Assembly: GCA_027924585.1 (NCBI GenBank)
Contig: BSBM01000372.1
Coordinates: 5,501,001 to 5,565,000 of the forward strand
From: Larix kaempferi
Lineage: Eukaryota > Streptophyta > Pinopsida > Pinales > Pinaceae
Reading direction: 5' to 3'
DNA: 64,000 bases
The position numbers and the translations under genes were made by a program. Shown piece after piece: positions 1-12,256 of this stretch; the stretch's first letter is position 1, and every line of letters starts with the position of its first letter. Under the pieces are notes generated by a model. That model searched no databases and had not been told where the DNA came from. It was given only the letters and a program-made list of their open reading frames with translations.

Positions 1-889
1 AGTAGTCGATGACCTGAGCCAGCTGACGTCCACACCAATTTATATGCAGAACATCTATAAGTCCCAGTGAGACGTCCACCTCAACCAACATCCGCCCCAT
101 CCGCCGGTCAAAACCATGTAAATGCTCCTCCTCCACATGCAAAAACCGCCCAAGTTGGTTTCCAATAGCCTCGAAGGCCCCACGATTCCAAAAAGCCAGT
201 GGAAGACCAGGCAGAAGCACCCATAAGTGTCTAAGACGGACAGTGGCCGATTTTGGGTCAAAGTCTGTTTGCCACTTTTGTAACATTAAGCTTCCCGTTC
301 CATAGAGCCACAAACCCTCCAGGATGCGAGTACAGTGTGCCTCCTGTTCAAATTTAAAACCATACCATCCACAAGCTAAAGCAATAACCCGCGGGGTGTA
401 CTTCAAAATAGGCCTCCACATTTCCTCAACCCATTTAACAATGTTTCTGCGGTTCATAGCATGGTATGAGAATTTGCCTACAAGCACCGTCATGTTAAAC
501 TCCACAATCTCCTCAAGAACAATATCCCGACCGACAGTCAACCAAGCTTCCCCGGGTCTGCTAAAATATTTTCCCACCATTCTCTCGTTCGCACGAGAGG
601 ACGTCCCATATCGTTCACCATCTCCACGTCTTTGGCAAACCCTAGCAGAACCGACAGATGAGTCAGATCCCGAGGCTTCCCCAGGTGTCTTCCCCATAAC
701 CACTGGACCCTTATGTGTCTTTCCATGTGTCGCCACCTGTCGGCCGTTAGCGTTCAAAGCCCATTTTTCACTCAGCTGGTTTTTGAAGAAGGAGTCCGGT
801 TTGAACAAACTGGCTTCTTCAATCATGTAGTCCGACACATTCATATTATTATCCATCGGCATAGAGGATTCCGGCATGTTATCATCCAT
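1..889 (-). CDS. LINE ORF1 (DUF4283 gag-like protein), 3' part outside window
   Basis: An open frame runs from an ATG at 889 leftwards to the window edge, about 296 codons with no stop. The N-terminal third is polar and low in complexity. The middle and end match the DUF4283 domain of plant LINE ORF1 proteins: seen are VGKFSYHAMNRRNIVKWV, then GLWLYGTGSLMLQKW, then RLRHLWVLLPGLPLAFWN and GRMLVEVDVSLGL. These proteins bind RNA and act as the gag-like partner of the LINE reverse transcriptase. The zinc knuckle and ORF2 would lie to the left of position 1. The ATG is chosen because it is the first in frame and precedes an acidic start (MDDNMPESS). The sequence is clearly different from the ORF1 at 38437-40323, so it is another LINE lineage. 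Domain call is firm; whether the element is intact is unknown. Confidence 0.82.
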   Translation of the reverse strand, partial: MDDNMPESSMPMDNNMNVSDYMIEEASLFKPDSFFKNQLSEKWALNANGRQVATHGKTHKGPVVMGKTPGEASGSDSSVGSARVCQRRGDGERYGTSSRANERMVGKYFSRPGEAWLTVGRDIVLEEIVEFNMTVLVGKFSYHAMNRRNIVKWVEEMWRPILKYTPRVIALACGWYGFKFEQEAHCTRILEGLWLYGTGSLMLQKWQTDFDPKSATVRLRHLWVLLPGLPLAFWNRGAFEAIGNQLGRFLHVEEEHLHGFDRRMGRMLVEVDVSLGLIDVLHINWCGRQLAQVIDY

Positions 890-1640
890 TTCGGCAGTCA
901 GAAACACGGATGTCGACAGATCCCTATATCAAAGTTCAAAACGAATCTTTACCGGCACAAAACCCTGTCAAAATGTGTTGTAATGATAACAACATCCACG
1001 GGCACGGTTCTGATGTAATATATGTTAATAATTATAGAGGTCCACCCCCGAAAAGCTGGCAAGAGAAGCGCCAGTGGGCACGGATCCAAAACCCCCAAAT
1101 CCGTTAACCCACGACACGGACACAAGAAAAACCCACGGCAGATGAACGTCATACAATGCACAGTTCCAGAACCCCCAAATCCGGTAACCACAGCACATTC
1201 AATAGAAAAAACCCACGGTAGAGAGACGGCATGAAATGCAATAGCTAAAAATCCATAACGACTATTATCTGTAACAAGTTAAATTTAACCCAACATCTGT
1301 AACAGGTTAGGCTTACCCGTTTTATGTCAAAACAGTAAACCGCCGTCTACCGTGGTTATATTCCACACTTGGATAAATTACTTTTACCAGCTATCAACTA
1401 TTCCCACCGCGAACACAGCATTCATAAGTTACCCAAGGTGACCTACATGGCATTATCTCCAAGCCAGATAACCTGCAATATCCCCGGTTTGTAAGCACCG
1501 CCAACGCCCCAGCATCAAACCCTCCAACTCCCATCGCTCTCCCCAACCGTCACTACTTTGCTCTATCTCTTATTATCACATCAAAGCCCGCCCATAGAGT
1601 TTATTGTGTACTTTATTTGACATTATTTTTCTTCTAACTT
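890..1640 (-). promoter_or_regulatory. 5' region of the left-hand LINE
   Basis: This stretch upstream of the minus-strand ORF1 is richer in GC and CpG than the AT-rich DNA that begins near 1640, so it is probably the 5' UTR and internal promoter region of the LINE. No other gene is visible. It contains an imperfect two-copy repeat (1091-1250) and a shorter repeated CATCTGTAACA-type motif near 1265-1305. The element boundary and target-site duplication cannot be tested because its other end is outside the window. Confidence 0.45.
1091..1250. repeat. 80-bp imperfect tandem repeat, two copies
   Basis: The motif ACCCCCAAATCC occurs at 1091 and again at 1171. Each copy is followed by a similar block ending in AAAAACCCACGG and a conserved ATGCA-type tail. 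It sits in the presumed LINE 5' region. Confidence 0.7.
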
Positions 1641-2240
1641 CTACCAATATTATTATGGTGAATAATTAAATGTCACCCTTAGTATAGTTTATTGCGCATA
1701 TTTATTTGTAATATTTTTTATATGAGGGAGAAAGAAATCAAAAGGTTATATTGAAAAAATGTAAGTAAATTAAGAAAACAGAAAATAAAAAATGTGATTC
1801 CATCATACTTTTCCTTTCATATATAATTTTTTTTTATATGATATGAAAAATGGAATTTAAAATTAAAAAATATATGGAATGTTATAAAAGACAATATTCA
1901 TAAAATTGAAGAGGTTCATTTTATTAAAATTAAAAAAATAAATATTAAAATTTATATTAAAATACACATAAATAATTATTAAAATTTATATTAAAATATA
2001 CATATAAATAAATATTAAATTTTATATTAAAATACACATAAATAATTATTAAAATCTATATTAAAATATACATATAAATAAATATTAAATTTTATATTAA
2101 AACTTAATAATGGAAAATTTTATATTAAATTATAAATGTAAATAATTATTAAAATTTATATTAAAATACACATGTAAATAAGTTAAAATTTATATTAACA
2201 GCTAATAATGGAAAAATTTATATTAAAAAGTTATATTGAC
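1641..2240. repeat. AT-rich tract with tandem AT minisatellite
   Basis: From about 1930 to 2226 the sequence is built from repeated AAAATTTATATTAAAATA blocks separated by CACATAAATAATTATT or CATATAAATAAATATT. This gives a basic period near 34 and a higher-order period near 69. No coding frame is visible. Confidence 0.75.
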
Positions 2241-5200
2241 ATGCATGGAATATCTCCCTAAAGGACTCAAGTTCTGCTAGTTGCATTCCAATTAGTTTTT
2301 ACCAGAAGTGGGATGAAGTATGAAGGAGAGTCTTATTGTGCACCAAGGCTTGCATTTTATAGGATGTGTTGCCATGGATCCTCTCATTGTGGACACTTAT
2401 GAGATTTAGGTGAGCCCCCATATAGTGTGGAACATTGTTGCGACTTTGTGCATTTGGATATGTGAATTGAGATTCAAGTTTGTAGGTAGGTAATTTGGTT
2501 ATTGTTATGATTTTTTATGGATTTGTTTGGGGATTTATGATCTATGAGAAGTAGATATAGATATCTTGGATTTATGTTTTAAATGTCTTTGGGAGGTTTT
2601 GTTTTGAGTCTTGGGAATTTAAGTTGTTTCTTCGAAACCGTGCTCCAAGTTGTGGAGTATAAAGATTTAATTCCTAATCATAGTCTTGGTTGTATTCTTT
2701 AAGAGAAATATAGCCTTTTGGGGCTTTGGACTCTAGGCCTTCCAGGTGTTCATAGTTTTACATTTGCATCATTTTGTCAGGGTCATGTTAGAATTACTAT
2801 AAATAGGTTTTGCAATATGGATAACAACTAGTCCTCAATGAACATTGAAGATAGTCAAAGGTTTATTATGGGACAATAGGACTTTATAAAGAGTAAGCAT
2901 ACTCTAACATTTTGAATTACAACAAAAAATTATGATCTAAAAATCTTTTTAAAATGGAATTATAATGAACATTCTAGTTTAGTATACTTAAAAAAATAAA
3001 TAAAATTTAAAATTTGTAAGATTGATTTGAAAATAATGTTTTTTAGCTTAGCAAAGATTCTTACCTTCCTATTTTAAACCAACTCTTAATAGGTTCTTTT
3101 CTAATGGTATTAAGAGAATAAAAAAATATATATCAACTTCAGAGATAAAGCAATCAAGATAAGATATATTATCATAACAACAAGATAATCTTTTTTGAAA
3201 TGATATAAGTTCTTATGTAGCTATAATTTTCTTTAATATAAATCTATAATCCATTACTATATCAAAATACTTATATCAAAATACTTACATGGTAACATTA
3301 TAAATAAAGTTGGAAACCTAAACTCATAAAAATGAATATTACAAAATAGATCATGATAAACATTTTGTCTACGGAAATCAAATTTTTTTTATTAAAATAA
3401 TTGTGGGTTAGAAACACAAACTAATAAAAAATGAAGATTACAAAATGGCTAATGGAAAACATTTTATCCATAAAAATCCAACCTTGGTGAGAAATAATTT
3501 TATTAGAAATAATATTGTTAATTATACAAAACTTGCCAAAAAAACACGACAAAATCACTTGAGAAAATTTTGGTAAAAGAATAAGTTAAGAGAGATAAAG
3601 ATGTTAATAAAGTTATTTAACTCCAATAATACTTAGCTATAGTATGAAAGAGATTTCTTGCTTTTTATTTAGCTATAGTATGAAAGAGATTTCTTGCTTT
3701 TTATTGAAGAATATTGAAAAAATTACTACAAAACATCCATCCGACCAGCGACCACTGAACAATTTGATTTTATAGTGTTTGTCATGTATATAAATCGGTT
3801 TGTGGTCCATAATAAAAAGACGGCTCCAAAATTTATTATGTAACTTTCGCTTTGTCTCTATCACTATATTATCTCGTTGTTTAAACTAGTGTATATATGG
3901 CTATATAAATATATATCACCATCTTTTTCCGTAAGACGTGGATTTACGAGTGCAAAGTGAGTAATTCTTTTGTAGAGGCCCAAACCGGAATCTAATGTTG
4001 GTTCAGTGCCAAATACTAGAGAGGTCCAAATCACGTGGGGAGAAAAAAGTTTTGATTAATCCTAATATGATTGATCATACAATGGACCTGTAAACAGTGA
4101 CCTCTCTCCAAACGCTCTTGGATAATGTCTCTTTAATATTTTTTATTTTTACTCTTGGATAATGGCTCTTTAATATTTTTAAATTTTTCTTAGAAAATGA
4201 TTTAGGAAACTTTCCATCTTTATATATTTGATCTTCTTTACCAAAAGTAAAGTCTACATTATGTCTACTCGGGTTAGCCCTCAAACTTATTTTCTTTATT
4301 ATTAATGTTAAAGTATAAAGCTTATCTCAGGGTATCAATTGACTTCATTGTAATGACTTTTAATTATTTAGAAAACTAACTCAATATCAAAGAGAAAAAT
4401 AATATCATGATTGAAATTTGAAACGACTGCATAACCACAACAACTAATTAAAGCTACTGTTGTTATGCAAAGAGAGTGGAATGAATAAGATCTAGAAACT
4501 CCTCAAATTTATGAGAAACAAGAAGAATCCCTTGTTCAAGTGAATATTAGGGCCACCAAGTCCCAACCAATCACCATCCTTATTAGATTTGTTTGTGGAC
4601 AAGTTGTTGCATCTAGACACATATTTTAAGTGGCAATCGGACTCAATGCAGTGGAAAATAAAGTTTGTGATTCTATTCATCAAATATTGGCATTCATGTA
4701 GCCTTGTTCTTGATGGTAAAATAATATTAGTAAGAGAACCCATTAAGATTCACCTTGTCTTCTAATGTACTCTATCCAAAACACCATTTTATGAAAATCT
4801 ACAAGTAAAAAAAAGTTCAATTGCATTTTTTTAGCATCTTCTTGAAGAAGAATCCATCCATAAAATGACATACATGGATAGAAGTACATTAGAGTCAACT
4901 AGTTGAGCTGAATCGAATCACACTAACTCCAAAATTTAAATGAAATCAGTGTCACACAATGTCAATTACAAAGATAAAACATGCAAGCCAATGTGAGTTA
5001 CAAAGATAAAACATGCAAGGCTATTTACCAACAATGTTTATGGAGGATGATTCTTGTTTGTATGATGTGGATGTTTCTTTTACAATATCCCAAGGATAAC
5101 ATATGATGGAGGAAACTTGATCAATTATGACGAATGCTTTTTCAGTTAATAGGGATGTCATGGAGCATCATCTCTCTACCTCCTTTGAGGAAGAGGATTG

Positions 5201-6547
5201 CATAGAGAGGAAAATGAAATTCACATTCATGTTTTTTGGTAAAGATATTATGCACAAAATTAACGAAAAAGGTTGAAACCGTGGGATTCCAAGTGGAGAG
5301 AAATAATAGAAAGCTAATTACTGTATGTGGATCCCAAGTTGAAGGGGAAATGGGCATATTTATGTGACTATAGCATTGTTTGAGGTAAAACCATGTTGGC
5401 ACGTTGTAGAGCTCAGAAATCAGTATGACCACATCACACAGTATAGAACGCTGGAAAAGGGTTATCACATGATCATAACATCCAAGAAGATGATTGTGTA
5501 TTTTTGCATGAATCAAAGTGTGAAGAGAATGTTATGGGATGGTGCAAGGTAATGATAACCACTTATGATGCGTTAGTTGCAATAGACTTCCTAAAAACAT
5601 AATTTCGATCATTAAATTGAATTTTTGGAGGTACCTACACAACTTTTTAGATTGTGGTGTAAAAAGATGAAACGTAGACAATCGAATCACATTTCAGAAT
5701 ATATCACTTTTATTTATGGAACATAAGTATAAATTCCAAAAAATGGAGTTCTTCTAATATTGGTATGCTCATTTTTTCTAAAACATAATGCATATATTCG
5801 TGTTAGGCCCAGGGTTTCGTATGTAAATAGTCCAAATTTGTGAAAAACATTATGTAGAGTTGTAGATAACAAGTGGTTCTTGTGTAGCGTTATTTTTCCA
5901 AAAAAAATAGAGTTAATTATATATATATTTTTAAATTAAGGCATTCAATGAAGTCGTAAAATCACAAGGTCAAGCATTAGGCCCCGCTATGAGGGTCTTA
6001 ACCTACTCAATCAATTGTATTTTTTTTAGTGTGTAGATTTTTGTTTGTACTTGTGCTCATTCTTTCCCATTTTCAAAATAGTTGAGCCAAGCAAAATTTA
6101 TAGCAAAAATAAAAGACCTATGTTTTTAAAAAAATTAACATATGAGTAAATAAAAATAAATAAAAAATAGAAAAAATATTTTACTTATCAAAAAACATAT
6201 ATTTAGAATCTACACATAGAGCTCTATAAGTTTGTGTAGTTTTATTCGAAATCAACACCTGGAGCATATGTAGAATTGATGTTGAAAAATAGGGAGATGT
6301 AGAAATGTTTTTTTTCTTGTTTATGCAGTCCGAACCAAGAGGTTTGTCAATCCAAACCTAAAACCAAAGCCACCAAATCATCCACCACGTAGATGAAGAG
6401 AGGCTGTCCTGCCTTTTCTTTTGAATTTGTAGGAACGCAGACCCATTAGGGCGCATGCGCTATCAACATCCGCACACATTAATGACGTGCACACACTATC
6501 AAAATGTGTGCGCGCTTCTCTTACATGTAAATATTCCTTTACTATTT
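2241..6547. other. AT-rich intergenic DNA, no gene seen
   Basis: No recognisable protein or RNA gene. Short open frames here are random. Local two-copy tandem duplications are present: 3634-3669 with 3670-3705 (36 bp, near identical), a pair near 4110-4180 built on CTCTTGGATAATG, and a 32-bp pair near 4958-5021 built on TTACAAAGATAAAACATGCAA. A short segment near 5505-5525 (ATGAATCAAAGTGTGAAG) recurs at 26417, on the far side of the CT array. Confidence 0.6.
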
Positions 6548-6816
6548 TACCATAACTTTTGATCCAGAAATTAGTTTTTGATGATATCATTGGAAAGGTA
6601 TTTATGATCTCTACAACTTTTATGTTTTATGTTTTCTATGATTCATCACCATTTTTATGTTATTATTAAAATAATATTATGAATCTTTTGACCAATAGAA
6701 TAAAATGAATCTGTGTTTTTCTTACATAAGAACATGCCTTCATTGGTTTTTCCATAAACTTTTAATGGGAACTTACATTTTGATTCTCCTTATACATGTG
6801 GAAAGGTATTTTTTAG
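6548..6816. repeat. Two copies of a motif that recurs inverted at 26025-26113
   Basis: Two related blocks, 6548-6600 and about 6750-6810, share a CCATAAACTTTTGATC-like start and end in GGAAAGGTATTT. The block at 26025-26113 contains the same elements on the opposite strand (AAATACCTTTCCAACGG then TGATCAAACGTTATGG). The three copies therefore flank the CT-rich array on both sides, in opposite orientation. Confidence 0.5.
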
Positions 6817-7148
6817 ATCTCTCTCTCTCTCTCTCTCTCTGCATTAATCTATCTCTTTCCCTACATCAGTCCTTCCCTCCATCCATACCTCTATCTTTAC
6901 CTCTATATCTCCCTCCTTCCCTCCCTCTCTTTCTTTCCCCATCATTTTCTCTCTATCCCTCCCCCCCCCCCCTCTCTCTCTCCTTCCAATTCTTTCCCAC
7001 CCTCTCACTCTCTCCTTCGCTTTCCATCCCTCCCTCCATATTTCTCCCACCTTCTCTTAGACTCCATCTCTCTCCCTCCCTCTCTTTCTCTCAAACGCAC
7101 CCACCTTTCGTCCACCCCCTCTATCTATCTATATGTACCCCTAACCCC

Positions 7149-7186
<38 letters not shown>

Positions 7187-7691
7187 ATATATATATATAT
7201 ATATAAATAACCCCCACTCTCTCTCTTTCTCTCTCTCTCTCAACTCGTAACCCCCAATCTCTCTCTCTCTCTCTAAACTGCTAACCCTCTCTCTTTTTCT
7301 CTCTCTAAACCCCTAACCCCCAATATATCTCTCTCTCAACCCCTAACTACCAATATCACTCCCTCCCTCTACAACATCTGTCTCTCCCTGTCTCCCAATC
7401 TCTCTCTCTCTAAACCCCTAACCCCCAATCTCTCTCTCTCTCTCTCTCTCTACCCCTAACTACCAATATCTCTCCCTCCCTCCCCATTTTCTCTCTCTCT
7501 CAACCCCCAACCGCCAACATCTCTCTTTCTATCCCCATATCTCTCTTTGTAAACCCCTAACCTACAATCTCTCTCTCTCTTTCTCTCTCTCTCTATCTAA
7601 ACTCCAAACACCGAATCTTTCTCTCTCTCTCTCTAAACCCAAAACACCCAATCTCTCTCTCTCTCTCTCTCTAAACCCCAAACACCCAATC

Positions 7692-7722
<31 letters not shown>

Positions 7723-8037
7723 AAACCCCAAACACCCAATCTCTCTCTCTCCCTCTCTCTCTCTCTCTCTCCCCCCCCTCTCTCTCTCTCTCTCTCTCAA
7801 CCCCAAACTACAAATATATCTCCCTCCCTCCCCAATCTCCCTCCCTCCCTCCCTCCATGATCTCTCTCTCTCTCTCTAAAACCCTAACCACCAATCTCCC
7901 TCTAAAATCCTAACTCCCAATGTATCTATCTTTGTAAACCCCTAACCTCCAATCTCTCTCTCTCTTAACCCCTAACCCTGAATCTCTCTCTCTCTCTCTC
8001 TCTCTCTCTTGCTATATATATATATATATATATATAT
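6817..8037. repeat. CT-rich compound microsatellite with telomere-like motifs (left piece)
   Basis: Long (CT)n and CCCT runs alternate with short TA tracts and with blocks such as AAACCCCTAACCCCCAATC, which occur about nine times here. The blocks resemble the plant telomere repeat CCCTAAA but are degenerate and spaced by CT runs. The array ends in a (TA)n tract into which element 1 inserted. Long open frames on either strand are a by-product of the simple composition. Confidence 0.9.
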
Positions 8038-10090
8038 TGTCGAGTATAATTGTCATTGATGCCAAAAGTATTCATTAATGACAAAGGATATGATGACATG
8101 GCATGTATGATGATGTGTCATTGGTGATGAAAGACACATGATGATGTTCTAGTACCTTCATGATGTCATTATTACAATTTGACCTAATTATATAGAGATT
8201 TGTCAGTTTGGAGAAATTCTGGAAAATGGATAAGTGTTGGAAAACTGGTCCAAGTGGCATTGGGAAAATGTTTGCCATACCTCATAGGTTAAGGTAAATG
8301 TCTGCCCCATCTCACTAGGATGTAGCTTGTTGATCTGTCTACCTAACCATGGTCTCATTTTGTCTTGAGTGTTTATGAGGAGGAAGTTATATGTCTGCCA
8401 AAATAGGGTTTTAGGCAGTTTTGCACCAATCCAGTAAAATGTCCACCTAAGTTAGAGGAAGATGAGTTTGAAGGTGAAATAAGTATGGTTGAGCTCAATG
8501 ATATGTACTACATCATCTAGTACCATTGGTTCAGGATTTTGGTGAAATAAAAAGATCCACCTTGTAGATTGCACAAATTGTCTAAGTATAAAATTGTTGG
8601 TAAAAATTCCTAAGTGACCTCAGTAAAATGTCCACCATTTTCTATGGTCAATGTATTAAATTATTTTTATGGTATGAGTCTCTAGAATGTTGAGTGGTGC
8701 ATCCAACCATATCATTGGTTTGTCCAAAAATTCTCTGTAGGTGAAGATATTGATCTGCCAAAAGTGCCTCGTAGCTTGATTTGCACTATTTCAGAAAAAT
8801 GCCCGTCGAGGAGAGAGAAATAAGGTTCAAAGTCCATGAAATTGGTCTTGATGGTTGGCCTCTATCCATTGGATGTATCATACTTCCAATTTGATGAAAA
8901 TAAAAATATTCTCATGTTAACCTAGGGTTTGACAATTTTGTCCAAGTGTTGAACTGTTAGTTTAAAAGGCTAGTTTCAAATGTCCGCCACATTATGTGTG
9001 TGTGTGTCAATAAATTCACCAATTGAAATGAAATTGTTCCTTGTTGAAGTAGTTATCCATTCATGGCTTCATTTTTCCATATGGAGGTCACACGCATTAA
9101 AAACTAACCTGCCAAATTGAAGAAAAATTACGTTTTACACATAAATATGAATATGCCCAAATTAAGTATATGTTAAAATTGGTTCTTATTTTAAATTGCC
9201 TGTCTAAGTCAATTTAATAAGTAATAGTTAAGATGTTATAAAATGAAGGAAATTAACTACCATCTATTTATCAAAGCAAATTAATTAAACCAAGAAGTAT
9301 TTTTTTATGAAGTGGTGTGTTTGATAAAAAGGCAATTTCCAGATTTGAAGGACACGATTATGGAAAGGGAGTGATGCTGAAAAGGAATGATGATAAGCTA
9401 CAAGAATAAACTAAATGAGGTAGATTTTATTAAATAAAAAAGAATTGATTTTTAATTAAAAAACAGAATTGATTTTTACATAAAAATATAATTGATCTTT
9501 AATTAAAAAACAAGGTTTATTATTTAATAAACATAAAATTGATTCTTTTTGAAGAGGCATGAGTATGAAAAGACACGATCCATTTTGAACAAATGCAATG
9601 ATTGAAGAATAAGATGATAATATATATACAAGCATTCGAGATTGAAGGAAGATGTCTCAACATCCTAGATGAAAGAAGAAGAAAGATCAGTCAGAGTCCA
9701 ATGAAAATGAAGAAACAAAATTGAAGAAAAGAAGTTTTGAAAATCTGAACAAGACAAAAAAGGGTGGAAGGGTTGTGCTAGGGAAGGTTGCAGCCTGCTA
9801 AGGGTGTTGGATCATCCTGTCAGTTGTTGCTGACAAAACAGGGTGTTGGTGCATCCTTCAGTTGTAGTTGAAAAATTGGGTGTTGGTGCATCCAGCAAGT
9901 TGGATCTTGCAAATTATTTTGTAAATATAATTTTGCAATAATAGAAAGTTTGGTGGTTTCCCAATTGGGATTCCACGATAAAATCATTTCTTCTATATTC
10001 TTTGTTGATTCAATTTTTAATTGTGATAAAATTAGAAAAATAGTGTAATACTGATTCACACCCCTCTCAGTATTGCTTGATATTCCAACA
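8038..10090 (+). repeat. 5' LTR of element 1 (about 2.05 kb)
   Basis: The segment is repeated at 15080-17129. It begins TGTCGAGTATAATTGTC and ends GATATTCCAACA. A TATA-like tract (TATATATACA at 9621-9630) near the right end is a candidate core promoter. At about 2 kb this LTR is long for copia. Confidence 0.93.
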
Positions 10091-10092
10091 AT

Positions 10093-10104
10093 TGGTATCA
10101 GAGC
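10093..10104 (+). promoter_or_regulatory. Primer binding site of element 1
   Basis: TGGTATCAGAGC lies two bases after the 5' LTR. It is the standard plant copia primer binding site for initiator tRNA-Met. Confidence 0.93.
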
Positions 10105-10154
10105 AGGCCTCTTCATTAAAAGTGTAAGCACTTGAAGAGAAATATTTTATCACT

Positions 10155-11871
10155 ATGGATCAATGAGTAAAAGTGTCCTCCAAGGTTCCTTTATTCAATG
10201 GAGAATATTATGCTTTTTGGAGCATCAGGATGAGAAGCTATACAATGTCTCTTAGTTTGGATGTTTAGATGTCTGTAGAAACAGGGTACACATATGCCAA
10301 GGACCCTCCTACATATCTTGAAGGAATTAAAAATTTTGGAAGCAATGCCAAAGATGTTAATGCAATCTTAGCAGGATATCCAGAACAATATTTCCCAAAG
10401 TGATGAAGTGTAAAAAAACAAAAGGAAGCATGTGACAAGTTACAGACCATCTATGAAGGAGACACCAAGGTAAAAAAATGAAAACTCCATAATTTTAAAA
10501 CCCAATTTGAAAGTTTAAAAATGAAGGAAGAAGAAAAAATTTCAAAATACTTTGAGATAATTGATGAAATTGTGAATGCAATTCAAGGGCTAGGAGAAGA
10601 ATTCAAAGAAAAATAAATAGTTGAAAAAGTACTAAGATCACTTCCAATGATTTACAATCCGAAGATTTCCACACTAGAAGATAGTGAAAATATTGATAAA
10701 CATACCATGGATGAGCTATATGGAATTCTTATAGCTTATGAAATGAGGATTGGGCAAGACAATTCTCAAAAGAAGGAAGCAACTTTTAAAGCATAAAAAA
10801 TAGATAAGAAATCTAAAACAAAATCTCAAGCAGAATATTCTGATGAAGAAGAAGCACTTCTAGTTAAAAATATTAATAGAGCTACTGGTACTGGTCACTT
10901 TGCTAACAAATTTCCTTATCCCAAAGAAGAAGAAGAAACTGAGTGCCCTGATAACTTCAAGAAAAACAAAAAGTTCTTTAAGAAAAGCAAAAATAAGACC
11001 TTTTATTCCATGGATGATAGTGAGTCTAGTGAAGATGAAGAAGCAAAAGTTCTATTCATGGGAGTAGAACATGAAGAAGATAAAGAAGGGGTAACAGATT
11101 TCAAAACAGAACTTAAAAGTGTTGTTGAAGAATTAGAAGGATTTATTATTAAGTTAAAAATTTAGTTTCAGAAAAACTGTGACAAAAGGGACAATCTAGA
11201 ACAACATCTCAAGGGACATGAAGAAAAATTAGAAAAACTTGAAGCTGAATTAAGCATGTTTAGAAAGAAGACCTATGAAGATTTCTTTCAATCAAGATTT
11301 AAGGGTAGCTCAAAAGTTCTAGATGACATCCTAAGCTATGAAAGATCATGCAACAATAAAACTAGACTAGGTTATGACAAAGGAAAGAAGTCATAACAAT
11401 CCTCCTTTCTGAACAAAGAAGAAAATAAAATGAGTTATGTTAATGCACTTATGAAACCAGTTGTAAAGGATCACAGTTAAAAACTTTCTCACTTCAAGGA
11501 AAAACGGAAAATATGCCAAGTAAACATCAACAACTCTTTCTGGGAAATTGCTATGCTTGTAACAACTTTGGAGATATAGGTAGAAATTGTAAATTAAGTG
11601 CTCCTATTGGGAAAGGTCTTACATCACATTCTCTACTATATAATAAGAATGGCACTATAATTAATCCAAAAGGAAGAAGTTACAACTCTTTTTCTCCCCT
11701 TCAGATTTATAATATAGAATGCTACAAATGTGGTAACCTAAGACATATAGCTAGAAATTGTAAACTGGTGATACCTATGAAGAATGATACCACAAAACCC
11801 CAAGAGAATGGAGAAAAGAAGGTTTGGAAGAAAAAATATTTGAAATGTTCAATAGCTCTATGTGCAACATA
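10155..11871 (+). pseudogene. gag: Gag remnant of element 1
   Basis: Reading from the first ATG after the PBS gives a typical copia gag, broken early by a stop at codon 4 and by several later stops. Segments seen are a GEYYAFWSIRMR-type start, a charged middle (EEEKISKYFEIIDEIVNAIQ), an acidic and lysine-rich spacer, and two CCHC zinc knuckles in 11513-11872 (CYACNNFGDIGRNC and CYKCGNLRHIARNC). Gag would form the particle and bind the element RNA. The frame changes between the start region and the knuckles, so no functional product is possible. The copia gag identity is firm from order and knuckles. Confidence 0.85.
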
Positions 11872-11873
11872 AT

Positions 11874-11896
11874 TATATATATATATATATATATAT
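11874..11896 (+). repeat. (AT)n microsatellite inside the element 1 polyprotein
   Basis: A pure AT run lies between the second zinc knuckle and the protease motif. The reading frame differs on its two sides, so slippage here probably helped to break the polyprotein. Confidence 0.85.
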
Positions 11897-12228
11897 GGCA
11901 TATAGATAGTGGATGTTCAAAACATATGACAGGAGACCCACATAAATTTATAAGTCTAAAAAGAAAGTAAAAAGCAAAAGTAGCATTTGGATATAACCTA
12001 TCCTCTAAAATAATTGGGAAGGGTACAGTGGCTCTTAAATACAAGATGAAAGATGAAAATTTCTTACTTGTAAAATATTTAAAACCAAGTCTTTTAAGTG
12101 TAATCCAAACATCTGATCAAGGACACATATGTATATTTGATTCCAAAAAGTGTAAAATCAGAAAAAAGGATTCAGGAAAAATTGTTGGGACTGCTTTGAG
12201 AACTCCAAGCAATGTGTATATTATATAA
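11896..12228 (+). pseudogene. Aspartic protease remnant of element 1
   Basis: The active-site segment HIDSGCSKHMTGD is visible directly after the AT tract, as in copia proteases that process the gag-pol polyprotein. The frame then meets a stop (LKRK followed by TAA) and resumes with VAFGYNLSSKIIGKGTVAL and later TSDQGHICIFDS, the usual lead into the GAG-pre-integrase region. It cannot give a working enzyme as it stands. Confidence 0.8.
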
Positions 12229-12256
12229 AATGAAGAACAATGTCATATAAGTCAAA

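Noticed and set aside
324-1234. Plus-strand ORFs over the left LINE (324-830, 713-1018, 910-1107)
   Set aside because: Antisense to, or upstream shadows of, the minus-strand DUF4283 frame, which has the recognisable domain.
5142-5516. 124-residue minus-strand ORF
   Set aside because: No domain, no support from repeats or neighbours, and AT-rich context with random stop spacing.
6705-7250. 181-residue Ser/Leu/Pro-rich ORF and its antisense Arg/Glu-rich partner
   Set aside because: Simple CT/GA composition gives long frames without stops; no codon structure.
6817-8037. True interstitial telomere array
   Set aside because: No run of perfect CCCTAAA units; only spaced, variable look-alikes. 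Kept as a finding, not as a call.
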